From J054 sp964613615 (GTDB lineage Bacteria > Pseudomonadota > Gammaproteobacteria > Steroidobacterales > GCA-2729495), in NCBI GenBank assembly GCA_964613615.1, contig CAZTIB010000147.1, positions 31,910-95,909 on the forward strand: a stretch of 64,000 bases of DNA, read 5' to 3'. Both the position numbers and the translations under genes were made by a program. Under the pieces are notes generated by a model, which was not told where the DNA came from, did no database searches, and was given only the letters and a program-made list of their open reading frames with translations. Of the stretch, positions 42,855 to 51,320 are shown piece after piece (positions within the stretch are counted from its first letter, which is position 1; every line of letters starts with the position of its first letter).

Positions 42855-44348
42855 ATGCGTATCATCAAGAAACTGTTGCTGTGGACCGGGGTTCTCGCGC
42901 TGTTTTGCGCGGTGGGTGGCTACGGCGTGTTTCGCTACATGAATCGTACGCCGCCCCAGCTCAAGGAGCCCAACTACTACACCTACTACCAGCAACAGGA
43001 CACAGTGCCAGAGGGAAGGATAGGTGTTTTCATCACGCACCTGCTGTTACCCGAAGAGATGGATCCCACGATCTGGTACACCCTTGCCCAAAAAGTGCTG
43101 CAGTACATCCCCTGGCCCATCAACAAGCTGGCTGCCGCCGACCGGGGCGTGGTGCTGCTGGACCCGGAGCGCTATTACGAATTCGAGGAGTTCCAGCCGA
43201 CGCGACTTGTGGACCCCAACGGCAGTGACACGGATCTCGACGGCGTGCGCTACATTACGAAGTGGCGCATGGGGCAACTGACCTGGGTGCCGCCCAGCGA
43301 AAGCCTGCATCTGGATCACAGCTACTTCTTACTCGACACCCGCGGCAGCGGCATGCCGACAGTGTCAGCGAAGCTGGTCAATAAGGCGCGCCACTATTAC
43401 TACATGCCCGGCAAGGCCTCGCTGCAGGGCACGGTGCCGCACGTGCACGGCATGCGGATCATCGTGACCGCGGCGATGGCTGAAATCCGCGCGCGCTACG
43501 GCGAGGTCCCCTACCGCTGGGTCACAGCAGAAGATTTCGGCCTGGCGCGTGAAGCCATGTACAGCCTGCTGGACGAGGGCGTCGACACCGTGATCCTGTC
43601 GGCGCCCGCGCCGGTGTATTCCCACCACGAGGAATTCAATGGCGGCTTCAAACACGCGATGCATTACATCCACGAGTGGGAAGCAGCGAACGGCAAGGAA
43701 ATCAAGGTCATCATGACACGCCAGCTCGGTGACTTTGCACCGACCAGCGAGCCGTGGGTCAACATGTTGAGCGACCGGCTGGACGCGCTGCCGGCCGGGG
43801 CCGATGTGAAGGTGGCAATGTCCATCCACGGCATGCCCTGGGACCGTGTGCCGCACGAAGCCTGGCTGGAATTGTCCCCGGACTATATCGCGAGAACACA
43901 GGCAGCCTTGCAGGCAAAGCTTGAGAGCTATGCCTTCGGCCGCACGGAGGTAGTGCTGAGCCAGGACCATTTCGCCGATTCGCACAACGATCCCGACGGC
44001 AAGTACCTGTCAACCAATGATGCTTTCTGGGACGGGGTCAACGACGGCTATGACTACGTGATCAATGTGCCCATCGAGTTCTTCGCCGAGAACACCGACA
44101 CCTTGTACTACCACGCGATGGCGAACTTCGAAGGTTTCTCTGATTACGACCTGTACGACACCATCGACTATCCCGACTGGAGCGTGCCTTTCACCCGCGA
44201 GGTGGTCCATGATGGCACCCACTTGATCTACAACGGGGTCCCGGTAGGCCGCTACAACGAACCGCTGATCCGCGCCTATGTGGAGGCCATCGACGACGTG
44301 ATGTCTCAGGGCTCGAAGCCACCTGCGATGGCTAATCAACGTGATTGA
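42855..44348 (+). CDS. Membrane-anchored ferrochelatase-like protein
   Basis: Protein of 497 aa with an N-terminal membrane helix (about 7-27) and a large extracytoplasmic domain. The C-terminal half resembles ferrochelatase. MSIHGMPWDRV with His325 corresponds to the SAHGLP metal-site strand. NVPIEFFAENTDTLYYHA corresponds to the C-terminal VxPIxFxSEHxETLYE segment, but the catalytic Glu is Asp415. The N-terminal half (Asp/Tyr-rich, with VHGMRIIVTAAMAEIRARYG) is less clear. Ferrochelatases act in or on the cytoplasmic side and have about 320-370 aa, so both length and location are unusual. Activity is uncertain; a structural or binding role is possible. Confidence 0.7.
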   Translation: MRIIKKLLLWTGVLALFCAVGGYGVFRYMNRTPPQLKEPNYYTYYQQQDTVPEGRIGVFITHLLLPEEMDPTIWYTLAQKVLQYIPWPINKLAAADRGVVLLDPERYYEFEEFQPTRLVDPNGSDTDLDGVRYITKWRMGQLTWVPPSESLHLDHSYFLLDTRGSGMPTVSAKLVNKARHYYYMPGKASLQGTVPHVHGMRIIVTAAMAEIRARYGEVPYRWVTAEDFGLAREAMYSLLDEGVDTVILSAPAPVYSHHEEFNGGFKHAMHYIHEWEAANGKEIKVIMTRQLGDFAPTSEPWVNMLSDRLDALPAGADVKVAMSIHGMPWDRVPHEAWLELSPDYIARTQAALQAKLESYAFGRTEVVLSQDHFADSHNDPDGKYLSTNDAFWDGVNDGYDYVINVPIEFFAENTDTLYYHAMANFEGFSDYDLYDTIDYPDWSVPFTREVVHDGTHLIYNGVPVGRYNEPLIRAYVEAIDDVMSQGSKPPAMANQRD

Positions 44349-44496
44349 CCAGCCCCACCGTGCGCCAAAACGGGAACGTGACCTGGGTCAGGCGGCAACG
44401 CATTGCTCAGTGTTAGCCTTGACCAACCAAGCCACGGCTAAGCCGGCGGCTACGAGGCACTGACGGCAACCCCGGAATCAGCGGAGGATCTGAAAG

Positions 44497-45072
44497 ATGC
44501 AATACGGATACCTGGCCGCGGCACTCCTGGTCACGCTAAGCGCGACGCACCCAACGCTGGCCTCAGAGCATGAGGAGCAGCGCTCCAATATCAACGTGCA
44601 GCTCGGCGGTGCCTCGGGTAAAGCCAGCCAGGCAGAGCAGTCCGCGCAACCGCAAAACAACTCCTGGGGCGTTTCCCTGCGCGGCAATCAACAGCAACAG
44701 AATCAGGAACAGGGCGTGGAACCCGGCCTGTCGGAGCTGACCATGACGGTCTACGGTGGCGTGGGCCGCCGCAAGGGGGGCAGGCCCTTTGGTCCGGTCT
44801 ATGACCGGCGCGGCCGGGCCACGGAACTCGATGTGACGACGGAACTGGAAACCTGTGAGGACGGCAACACGCGGGTTAATGCGCTGCGCATCGGCACCTG
44901 GCGCTACAAGATGGACGGCAGCTGTGATGACTTTCGCCGCGGCGGCCACATCAGCGTGAGCCTGGACGGCGGCAACACCATGATCACGACCCGGGCGGAC
45001 GACAAGAAATCCCAGGGCGACAATGCGCAGATCCGTTGCGACGCTTCTACCTGGAGCTGCCGAGCCGAATAG
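44497..45072 (+). CDS. Hypothetical secreted Gln-rich protein
   Basis: No family is recognised. The 191-aa product has a signal peptide (MQYGYLAAALLVTLSATHPTLA). A low-complexity Gln/Ser/Asn-rich stretch (about 35-75) follows, then a C-terminal domain of about 110 residues with four Cys (ETCEDG, DGSCDDF, IRCDASTWSC). These could form two disulfides in the periplasm or outside. GCGGAGG lies about 9 nt before the ATG. It appears monocistronic. Confidence 0.76.
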   Translation: MQYGYLAAALLVTLSATHPTLASEHEEQRSNINVQLGGASGKASQAEQSAQPQNNSWGVSLRGNQQQQNQEQGVEPGLSELTMTVYGGVGRRKGGRPFGPVYDRRGRATELDVTTELETCEDGNTRVNALRIGTWRYKMDGSCDDFRRGGHISVSLDGGNTMITTRADDKKSQGDNAQIRCDASTWSCRAE

Positions 45073-45135
45073 CCCGGACACCAGCCCGCCCGGCGTTGCT
45101 ATGCTTCCCGCCTGGTCCGTTTTGCCGAATGGAAC

Positions 45136-46092
45136 ATGGTGGGCAACCGGGTGGCGTCAGACACACTTCTTTTAGCGGCGTTTAATCGCAGCCCTGGCCG
45201 ATGCGCCAGGCCACTGCTGCCTGCAGTCATGCTGGCGCTGGTCCTGCTCGGCCTCGCCGGCGAAGCCTGGGCCGACTCCCACGAAGCCCGCGATGCGGCG
45301 GTCGTTCGCGGCGAGTACCTGGTGCGTGCCGGTGGCTGCATCAGCTGCCACACGGCGAAGGGTGAAGACGCGGTGCCGCTGGCCGGCGGCCACGCGCTGG
45401 AAACGCCCTTCGGCACGTTCTATGCGCCAAACATCACGCCGGACAAAGCCACCGGGATCGGCGCCTGGACGGATGACGAATTTCTGAACGCCTTCTGGGA
45501 AGGGGTCGGGCCGGGCGGCCGGTACTACTTTCCAGCGTTCCCATTCCCCGCCTATACGGGTATCAGCAAAGAAGACCTGCTGGCGATCAAGGCCTATCTG
45601 TTCAGCCTGGAGCCCACTCGCAGGGAAAACACCGAGCACGAATTGCCGTGGTACCTGGACACGCGGCTTGCCGCCGCCGCCTGGCAGCTGCTGTTTTTTG
45701 ACAGCGAGCGGTTCACAGCAGACGGCGACCGGGACGCCACGTGGAACCGCGGCGCTTACCTGGTCCGCCATCTCGGCCACTGCGGCGAATGCCACTCACC
45801 CCGGGGCCGCTTCGGCGCAACCCTCGCCGACCAGGAAATGGCGGGCGGGATCGGTGCCGACGGTAAGACCGTGCCCAACATCACACCAAACCGCGACGAC
45901 GGCATCGGGCGCTGGTCGGCAGACGACCTGGCCCTGTTCCTGGAGCTGGGCATGATGCCCGACGCTGACTTCGCCGGCGGCAGCATGGCGGCCGTCATCG
46001 ACGACAACACCAGCCAGCTGACGCCGGAAGATCGCGCAGCCATCGGGGCCTATCTCGAATCGCTGCCGCCACTGCCGGACTACGCACCATGA
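45136..46092 (+). CDS. Diheme cytochrome c (dehydrogenase-subunit type)
   Basis: Exported electron-transfer protein of 318 aa. Heme sites are CISCH at residues 68-72 and CGECH at 216-220. The layout (YLVRAGGCISCHTAKGED, FYAPNITPDKATGIGAWTDDEF, SPRGRFGATLADQEMAGG) matches cytochrome subunits of membrane alcohol or sugar dehydrogenases, which usually have three hemes; here only two sites occur. The signal peptide is preceded by a long n-region, so a start at 45229 is possible. No dehydrogenase gene is adjacent; instead it is coupled by ATGA to a dehalogenase-fold gene. Confidence 0.88.
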   Translation: MVGNRVASDTLLLAAFNRSPGRCARPLLPAVMLALVLLGLAGEAWADSHEARDAAVVRGEYLVRAGGCISCHTAKGEDAVPLAGGHALETPFGTFYAPNITPDKATGIGAWTDDEFLNAFWEGVGPGGRYYFPAFPFPAYTGISKEDLLAIKAYLFSLEPTRRENTEHELPWYLDTRLAAAAWQLLFFDSERFTADGDRDATWNRGAYLVRHLGHCGECHSPRGRFGATLADQEMAGGIGADGKTVPNITPNRDDGIGRWSADDLALFLELGMMPDADFAGGSMAAVIDDNTSQLTPEDRAAIGAYLESLPPLPDYAP

Positions 46093-46997
46093 GCAGGCAG
46101 GCATTGCGCACGCCGGAATCGCGCTTTGCCGGGCTGCCCGAGTATCCGTACGAACCCAATTACGTGGAACTGCCGGATCCGGTATTCGGCAGCCTGCGCA
46201 TGCACTACCTGGATGAAGGGCCGCCCAGCGGGCCACCGGTGCTGCTGCTCGCCACCCAGGGTTGCTGGTCTTACATCTACCGGCACATGATCCCGCCGCT
46301 GACGGGGGCCGGACACCGGGTGATTGCGCCCGACTACATCGGCTTCGGCAGGTCCGACAAGCTGCCGCACACGGACGATTACAGCTTCCAGCGACATATC
46401 GACTGGAACACTGCCTTTCTCGACGCCCTGGAACTGCGCAACGTCACCGGCTACCTGTTCGACTGGGGCGGGTTTTTCGGGCTGCGCATCGCCGCGGAAC
46501 GGCCGGATATTTTCTCGCGCCTGGCCCTGAGCAATACGAGCCTGCCCCATGGCGAATCGCCCGGTAAGCAATGGTTCCTGCAGTGGCGCCAAGAACAGTT
46601 CGCGAAACCGCATTTCCCGCAGGGCGAAATGGTGAACGAAGGCACCTGGCGAGAACTGTCACCCGAAACCATTGCGGCCTTCGACGCACCGTACCCGGAC
46701 GACAGCTACAAGACCGGACCACGACGCTTCCCAATGATTCTGCCCATCTCCGCCGACGACCCCGCATCGCCGGCCAACACCGCCGCGTGGGAGCTGCTGG
46801 GCCAGTGGACCCGGCCGGTGCTGACCTTGTACAGCAAGGCCTTCGAAGGTTCAGCGATGGGGCCGCAGCGAATACTCGACCACATTCCGGGCTGCGCCGG
46901 CCAGGCCCACGCCCTGCTGGAGAATGCAAATTTCTACATCGTGGAAGATCAGCCGGAAGAACTCGCGCGCCGGCTGATTGACTTCGCGGCGGCCTGA
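46089..46997 (+). CDS. Haloalkane dehalogenase-fold protein lacking catalytic residues
   Basis: Alpha/beta-hydrolase protein of 302 aa close to haloalkane dehalogenases. It keeps the Asp nucleophile (LFDWGGFFG, Asp125) and the framework WSYIYRHMIPPL and PDYIGFGRSDK. However, the HGxP oxyanion/halide segment is replaced by ATQGC before WSY. The FSDxDP-type acid site reads YSKAFEG. The catalytic GHF His is Phe282 in ENANFYIVED. Dehalogenation by the known mechanism is therefore unlikely. It is translationally coupled to the diheme cytochrome gene. Confidence 0.82.
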   Translation: MSRQALRTPESRFAGLPEYPYEPNYVELPDPVFGSLRMHYLDEGPPSGPPVLLLATQGCWSYIYRHMIPPLTGAGHRVIAPDYIGFGRSDKLPHTDDYSFQRHIDWNTAFLDALELRNVTGYLFDWGGFFGLRIAAERPDIFSRLALSNTSLPHGESPGKQWFLQWRQEQFAKPHFPQGEMVNEGTWRELSPETIAAFDAPYPDDSYKTGPRRFPMILPISADDPASPANTAAWELLGQWTRPVLTLYSKAFEGSAMGPQRILDHIPGCAGQAHALLENANFYIVEDQPEELARRLIDFAAA

Positions 46998-47004
46998 TCG
47001 CGGC

Positions 47005-47745
47005 TCAGTCCAGCAGCAGATACTGGATGGTGGAGACCACGCGCACAGTTTTTTCCACCTGTTGCTGAGCCGGCATGCCGGGCGCGTTGTCCCGCGCCAG
47101 GATCTGAAATACGCCCTGATTGGCGCGGCGAATGCCGCCCAGCGCGCTGGCGGAGTCCAGGGCGAACTGCTCGGCCGCCTCGCGCGCGTTCGCGGTCGCT
47201 TCTGCAATCATTTCCGGCTTCAGCCCCACCAGGCCAGTGTAGAGATACGCGGGGCTGTTACCGGCAGGGCCGCGTTCGCTCGACAACACCACGCCGGCGT
47301 CTACCAGTTCGCCCACCTGCTGACTGGCCGCACGAATGCGCGGCACGTCGCGCGAGCGCACGCTGACGGTTTGCGCCACGATGAAGCGATCGTTCACCGG
47401 GCCCGAGCGATACGCCTGCGCGTACAGGTCGGTGACCTGTAAATCCTGCAGCTCGATGTCGGTATCCGAAATCCCGGCGCCGGACAGAAAACGCAACACG
47501 GCGCCCTGCTGCTTCGCGACCTCGCCCTGCACCTGGCTGAGTTCCGCACCGGTGGCCACGACACGCAGCGGCCAGATCGCGAGATCTGCCGTCACAGTGC
47601 GCTCGGATACCCCCTTCACCGTCACGAAGCGGTCGAGCTGCCGGCCCTCACTGAACCCGGTGCCCACGAGCCAACCGGCCACGGCGAGACCAGCCGCTAT
47701 GACGGCAGCCGCTGCAACGTTCGAGTTCTGGCTGGACTGCGCCAT
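47005..47745 (-). CDS. SIMPL (DUF541) domain protein
   Basis: Membrane-anchored or exported protein of 246 aa. One N-terminal hydrophobic segment (about 11-28, AAAAVIAAGLAVAGWLVG) is followed by a SIMPL domain: FVTVKGVSERTVTADLAIWP, ISDTDIELQDLQVTDLYA, EATANAREAAEQFALDSASALG. Bacterial members are periplasmic proteins of poorly known function. The ATG at 47745 begins the conserved region; an upstream start would run close to the DUF4404 gene. Confidence 0.86.
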   Translation of the reverse strand: MAQSSQNSNVAAAAVIAAGLAVAGWLVGTGFSEGRQLDRFVTVKGVSERTVTADLAIWPLRVVATGAELSQVQGEVAKQQGAVLRFLSGAGISDTDIELQDLQVTDLYAQAYRSGPVNDRFIVAQTVSVRSRDVPRIRAASQQVGELVDAGVVLSSERGPAGNSPAYLYTGLVGLKPEMIAEATANAREAAEQFALDSASALGGIRRANQGVFQILARDNAPGMPAQQQVEKTVRVVSTIQYLLLD

Positions 47746-47761
47746 CAGCCGGCTGAATGAT

Positions 47762-48031
47762 CTAGATGCCGAGCCGGCCGAGGGCGTCGACGATTTCACC
47801 CAGGATGCCTGCCAGCCTGGGATGCTCGGCTTCCAGGCGCACGGCGGCCGTCTCTACCCGTTCCACCGCCGAGTCGCGCGACTCGACCGCCGGCTCCTCG
47901 TGGCCCACCAGCTCTTCGATATCGCCCGTGAGCTCGCGCAGCAGATCGCGGCCTTCCTCGTCAACCCGGGGGGCGCGTTCCAGCTCGTCATGCAGGCTGC
48001 TGACTAGCTCGCGCAGTCTTTCTCTGGGCAT
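47762..48031 (-). CDS. DUF4404 family protein
   Basis: Small acidic helical protein of 89 aa: MPRERLRELVSSLHDELERA, LRELTGDIEELVG, EAEHPRLAGILGEIVDALGRLGI. This matches DUF4404, a family without known function. GGAG lies 5 nt before the ATG at 48031. It precedes the SIMPL gene by 16 nt, so both may share a transcript. Confidence 0.82.
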   Translation of the reverse strand: MPRERLRELVSSLHDELERAPRVDEEGRDLLRELTGDIEELVGHEEPAVESRDSAVERVETAAVRLEAEHPRLAGILGEIVDALGRLGI

Positions 48032-48096
48032 GCTCACTCCTGCCGGTCAGTCGTCTACTGAGGCTATATTAATCCCCGCAGCGCGGCGGAGTGCAG

Positions 48097-48555
48097 TCAA
48101 ACGTGGTCCACCGGGATTGCGGTGGTGAACTTCAGCTGCTCCATGGAGAAGCTGGAGCTCACGTCGGAAAACTCCACGGCCTCGATGAGCCGCCGGTAAA
48201 CGGCGTCCCAGCCGTCAATGCTAGGCACGACTACCCGCAGCAGGTAATCCACGTCGCCGCTCAGCCGGTGAGCCTCGACAATCTCGGGCGTTGTGGCGAT
48301 CGCACGGCGGAATCGCTCCAGCCAGTCGCCCGAGTGGCGGCTGGTCCGCACCGCAACAAATACCGTCACGCCCACGTTCAACTTCGCATGATCCAGCAAT
48401 GCGACCCGCTGGCGGATGTAGCCTTCCTGTTCCAGGCGTTGCACGCGTCGCCAGCACGGTGTGGTGCTGAGACCAATCTGCTCGCCGAGCTCCGCGGCCG
48501 TGTACATGGCATTCTCCTGCAGTAGCGACAGGATTTTGCGGTCTTTGGCATCCAT
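48097..48555 (-). CDS. Lrp/AsnC family transcriptional regulator
   Basis: Regulator of 152 aa. The HTH lies at about 5-55 (DRKILSLLQENAMYTAAELG, IGLSTTPCWRRVQRLEQEGY) and a C-terminal RAM/AsnC ligand-binding domain lies at about 65-145 (GVTVFVAVRTSRHSGDWLER, GDVDYLLRVVVPSIDGWDAV). It is divergent from the cysteine-dioxygenase-like gene, so it probably senses an amino acid and controls that gene and itself. Confidence 0.93.
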   Translation of the reverse strand: MDAKDRKILSLLQENAMYTAAELGEQIGLSTTPCWRRVQRLEQEGYIRQRVALLDHAKLNVGVTVFVAVRTSRHSGDWLERFRRAIATTPEIVEAHRLSGDVDYLLRVVVPSIDGWDAVYRRLIEAVEFSDVSSSFSMEQLKFTTAIPVDHV

Positions 48556-48570
48556 AGCGTTTTATTTCTA

Positions 48571-48604
48571 AAATTAGTGTATTGATAGCATTATATTCTA
48601 ATTT
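48571..48604. promoter_or_regulatory. Lrp gene promoter with flanking inverted repeat
   Basis: A perfect TATAAT (-10) is read on the minus strand at 48595-48590, about 35 nt before the lrp-like start codon. A perfect 7-bp inverted repeat, AAATTAG (48571-48577) and CTAATTT (48598-48604), brackets it. The AT-rich half-sites suit an Lrp-type operator and autoregulation. A good -35 box was not found. Confidence 0.5.
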
Positions 48605-48689
48605 GTGTGGATTTCTGAGCAATAGTCGCAACCATTATTCAGGCTTGCTTTGCTAAGCTTTTTATTGACTAACGGAAGGACCCGGAGAA

Positions 48690-49268
48690 ATGGCTACCAG
48701 CTTCAGCACCATAGATACTCACGCGCCGTTGCCGAGCTTCATTCCGGCGCAGCGGCCAGCAATTCGCGACCTGGCGACCAGCATTGCCACCCTGGCCGAG
48801 GCGATTCCAGAGACCGAACTGCCGGCGGCGGTCGCCAGCGCGCTGCAGCCGTTTCTTGGCCGCGCGGACCTGCTGGACCCACGCCATACCCAGGGCGCTG
48901 CTGACCAATACCGCCGCCATCTCCTGTATGCCGACCCGCTGCGCCGCTTCAGCATCCTGGCTCTCGTGTGGCGGCCAGGTCAGCACACCCCGGTTCACGG
49001 GCACACGGCCTGGGGCGCGGTAGGTGTTCACCGGGGCCGCCTGGAGGTCCGCAATTTTGACCTGATGGATGCGGGCAGCGGCCTGTTGTCGTGCATCGAG
49101 CAGCGCTGCATGGAGGTGGTCGCCGGAGAGATATCCTGGGTCAAGACCGGGCTGGGCGATATCCATCGCCTTGCGTGCGCCGCCGGCGATGGCGCAATTT
49201 CCATACACGTCTACGGTCGCGACCTGACCCAGGATCCGGGCAGCATCAACATCACCCTGCCCCACTGA
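48690..49268 (+). CDS. Cysteine dioxygenase-like cupin enzyme
   Basis: Non-heme iron thiol dioxygenase of 192 aa. The cupin iron site is TPVHGHTAWGAVGV (two His), with the third His in GAISIHVYGRDL; FSILALVWRPGQ precedes the site. Likely substrates are cysteine or a related thiol such as 3-mercaptopropionate. GGAG lies just upstream of the ATG. The divergent Lrp/AsnC regulator fits amino-acid-responsive control. Confidence 0.86.
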   Translation: MATSFSTIDTHAPLPSFIPAQRPAIRDLATSIATLAEAIPETELPAAVASALQPFLGRADLLDPRHTQGAADQYRRHLLYADPLRRFSILALVWRPGQHTPVHGHTAWGAVGVHRGRLEVRNFDLMDAGSGLLSCIEQRCMEVVAGEISWVKTGLGDIHRLACAAGDGAISIHVYGRDLTQDPGSINITLPH

Positions 49269-49300
49269 GTTTCACATAAGCCATATATCCCGCTGCGGGC

Positions 49301-50545
49301 GTGGCTGCGATCACAGTCGCAACCTGCATACCCCTGCTAAAGTGGGAAATCACCAGTTCAGCAGGCCCACGCACCTTGGCCGACCAACTGATTCCACTGC
49401 CCTGCGACCGCCTGGAAACGGGCATGTATGTCGCGGAACTCGATCGCTCCTGGCTACACACGCCGTTTGCCGGTCCGGGCATGCTGTTGTCATCCAACGA
49501 GCAAATCGAGGCCCTCGCCCGCTGCTGCCACTACGTCTATATCGACCCGCAGCGCAGTGAAGCGGCAGCGCTCCCGGCCCTGAGTGGCAGTACGACCTCG
49601 CTGCCTGCGGTGGCGAACGGCAGTTTCACCGCCGCACGGAACACGCTGGCCGAAGTCGTGCAGCAACTTGCAGCGGCCGTGCAGGATGCGCGGCACCACG
49701 GCCGGATAGAGCTGGCACCGCTGCAGCGCGCTGCCAGCAACCTGGTGAGCGAGGTGCTGCGCCACCGGGAAGCCTGCCTGTGGTTGATCCGCTTGAACGG
49801 TGCCCGCGGGCTGCTTTACCGACGCGCCCTCGGCACGGCGATACACGCGGTCGTGTTCGGCCGCCAGCTCGGCCTGGACCACGCTGAACTCTGTCACCTT
49901 GCCCAGGGCGGCCTGTTGCTGGACATCGGCAAGATCACCGTGCCGGTGCCGATACTGGCCAAACCCAGTGAACTGAACAGCGCTGAACGCTGGTTTATCG
50001 ACCGCCACGTGCAGCAGGGCGTTTCCATGGTGCGGCTCAGCGACACCGTGGATACGCGAGTCACGGAAATGGTGCTCGGCCACCACGAACGTATCGACGG
50101 CAGCGGCTACCCGCGGCGCATTGCGGGCACGGAAATTCCGCTGTTTGCGCGCATCGCGGGCATTGCCGACACTTTCGACGCCATCACATTGAATCGCCGC
50201 TACGCGACCGCAATGTCCGCCCACGACGCGTTGCGCTATCTGAACTACGAGCGCGGCCAGCGCTTCGATGCCGCACTGGTGGACGAATTCGTGCATGCGC
50301 TGGGGGTTTACCCCACCGGCACGCAGGTGCAACTGGTGGACGGCAGTGCCGGCATCGTCTGCGCACAGAACCCAGAATGGCCCCTGCGGCCGACAGTGCT
50401 GCTCACCCACGACCCGGCCGGCAAGCGCCTGGAGCCACCGCGGCTTCTGCCGTCCGGCCTCGGTGGCCATATCGCCCGGGCCCTGGAGCCGGCGCCGCCC
50501 GAGCACGAGGCCGCGGCGCTGGAACGCGCCATCGCCGAACACTAG
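49301..50545 (+). CDS. DUF3391/HD-GYP protein with degenerate HD motif
   Basis: Signalling protein of 414 aa. The N-terminal DUF3391 region (about 28-85: DRLETGMYVAELDRSWLHTP, VYIDPQR) precedes an HD-GYP domain (about 165-345). The HD motif reads LLDIGKI (Leu207-Asp208), so the metal-binding His is lost, and the first conserved His aligns with Arg. RHVQQG, HHERIDGSGYP and ADTFDAIT are kept. Cyclic-di-GMP hydrolysis is therefore doubtful, and binding or protein interaction is more likely. The start is unsure: GTG at 49301 or TTG at 49376, neither with a clear ribosome site. Confidence 0.85.
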   Translation: MAAITVATCIPLLKWEITSSAGPRTLADQLIPLPCDRLETGMYVAELDRSWLHTPFAGPGMLLSSNEQIEALARCCHYVYIDPQRSEAAALPALSGSTTSLPAVANGSFTAARNTLAEVVQQLAAAVQDARHHGRIELAPLQRAASNLVSEVLRHREACLWLIRLNGARGLLYRRALGTAIHAVVFGRQLGLDHAELCHLAQGGLLLDIGKITVPVPILAKPSELNSAERWFIDRHVQQGVSMVRLSDTVDTRVTEMVLGHHERIDGSGYPRRIAGTEIPLFARIAGIADTFDAITLNRRYATAMSAHDALRYLNYERGQRFDAALVDEFVHALGVYPTGTQVQLVDGSAGIVCAQNPEWPLRPTVLLTHDPAGKRLEPPRLLPSGLGGHIARALEPAPPEHEAAALERAIAEH

Positions 50546-50633
50546 CTGAGAGCGCCGGTGCCAGCGGCCTTTGCGGCATTGCCGGCACTTGTGGGACATT
50601 GACGCCTGGCTCCGGCGACCCGAGATACTTCTA

Positions 50634-51317
50634 ATGCCTGCCGTTGAACTCTACAGCTATGCCGCCTGCCCGTTCGCGCAGCGCACGCGCATGGTGCTGG
50701 CCGAAAAGGCCATCGACTACGAACTGCACGAAGTGGACCTGGCCAACAGGCCGGCCAACTGGCACGAAATTTCGCCCACCGGCAAAGTGCCGCTGCTGCG
50801 CCACAACGGCGCCACCGTGTACGAATCGACCATCATCAACCAGTACCTGGACGAGGTCTTCACCGAACCTCCGCTGATGCCCGACACACCGCTGGGCCGC
50901 GCCCAGGCGCGCATCTGGATGGATCATTGCGACCACCGTTTCCTGCCGGTGATGCACAACCTGATGTGGCAGAGTGATGGCGAGGACAAGCGCCTCGCGT
51001 CGCTGGACAAGGCCCTGGAGGCCCTGCACGAACTCGAGAACCGCGGCCTGGCCGAGAGTGGCGCCGGGCCATACTGGTTCGGTGAGCGGCCCAGCCTGGT
51101 GGATTTCCAGTACCTGCCGTTCTTCGAACGCCTGCCCGTTTACAAGGAACTTTGCGGCCTGGATTGGCCCGTCGACTGCGCGCGCCTGAACACCTGGTTT
51201 GAAGCGATGTGTGCGCGCGACAGCGTGCGTCCGACCCTGCGAAGCGCCGACGAGCACCTGGCGCAACAGCGGCGACTCATCGAGCGCATTTCCGCCGCGC
51301 GGAAAAGCGCGGCCTGA
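50634..51317 (+). CDS. Glutathione S-transferase family protein
   Basis: Cytoplasmic protein of 227 aa. The thioredoxin-like N-terminal domain starts VELYSYAACPFAQRTRMVL, with Cys in CPFAQ as in omega/zeta-like GSTs. WHEISPTGKVPLLRHNGATVYESTIINQYL gives the glutathione-binding region (cis-Pro and ES). A helical C-terminal domain follows. The ATG at 50634 begins the first strand; the longer in-frame start was rejected. It lies 3 nt before the sirtuin gene. Confidence 0.9.
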   Translation: MPAVELYSYAACPFAQRTRMVLAEKAIDYELHEVDLANRPANWHEISPTGKVPLLRHNGATVYESTIINQYLDEVFTEPPLMPDTPLGRAQARIWMDHCDHRFLPVMHNLMWQSDGEDKRLASLDKALEALHELENRGLAESGAGPYWFGERPSLVDFQYLPFFERLPVYKELCGLDWPVDCARLNTWFEAMCARDSVRPTLRSADEHLAQQRRLIERISAARKSAA

Positions 51318-51320
51318 TTC

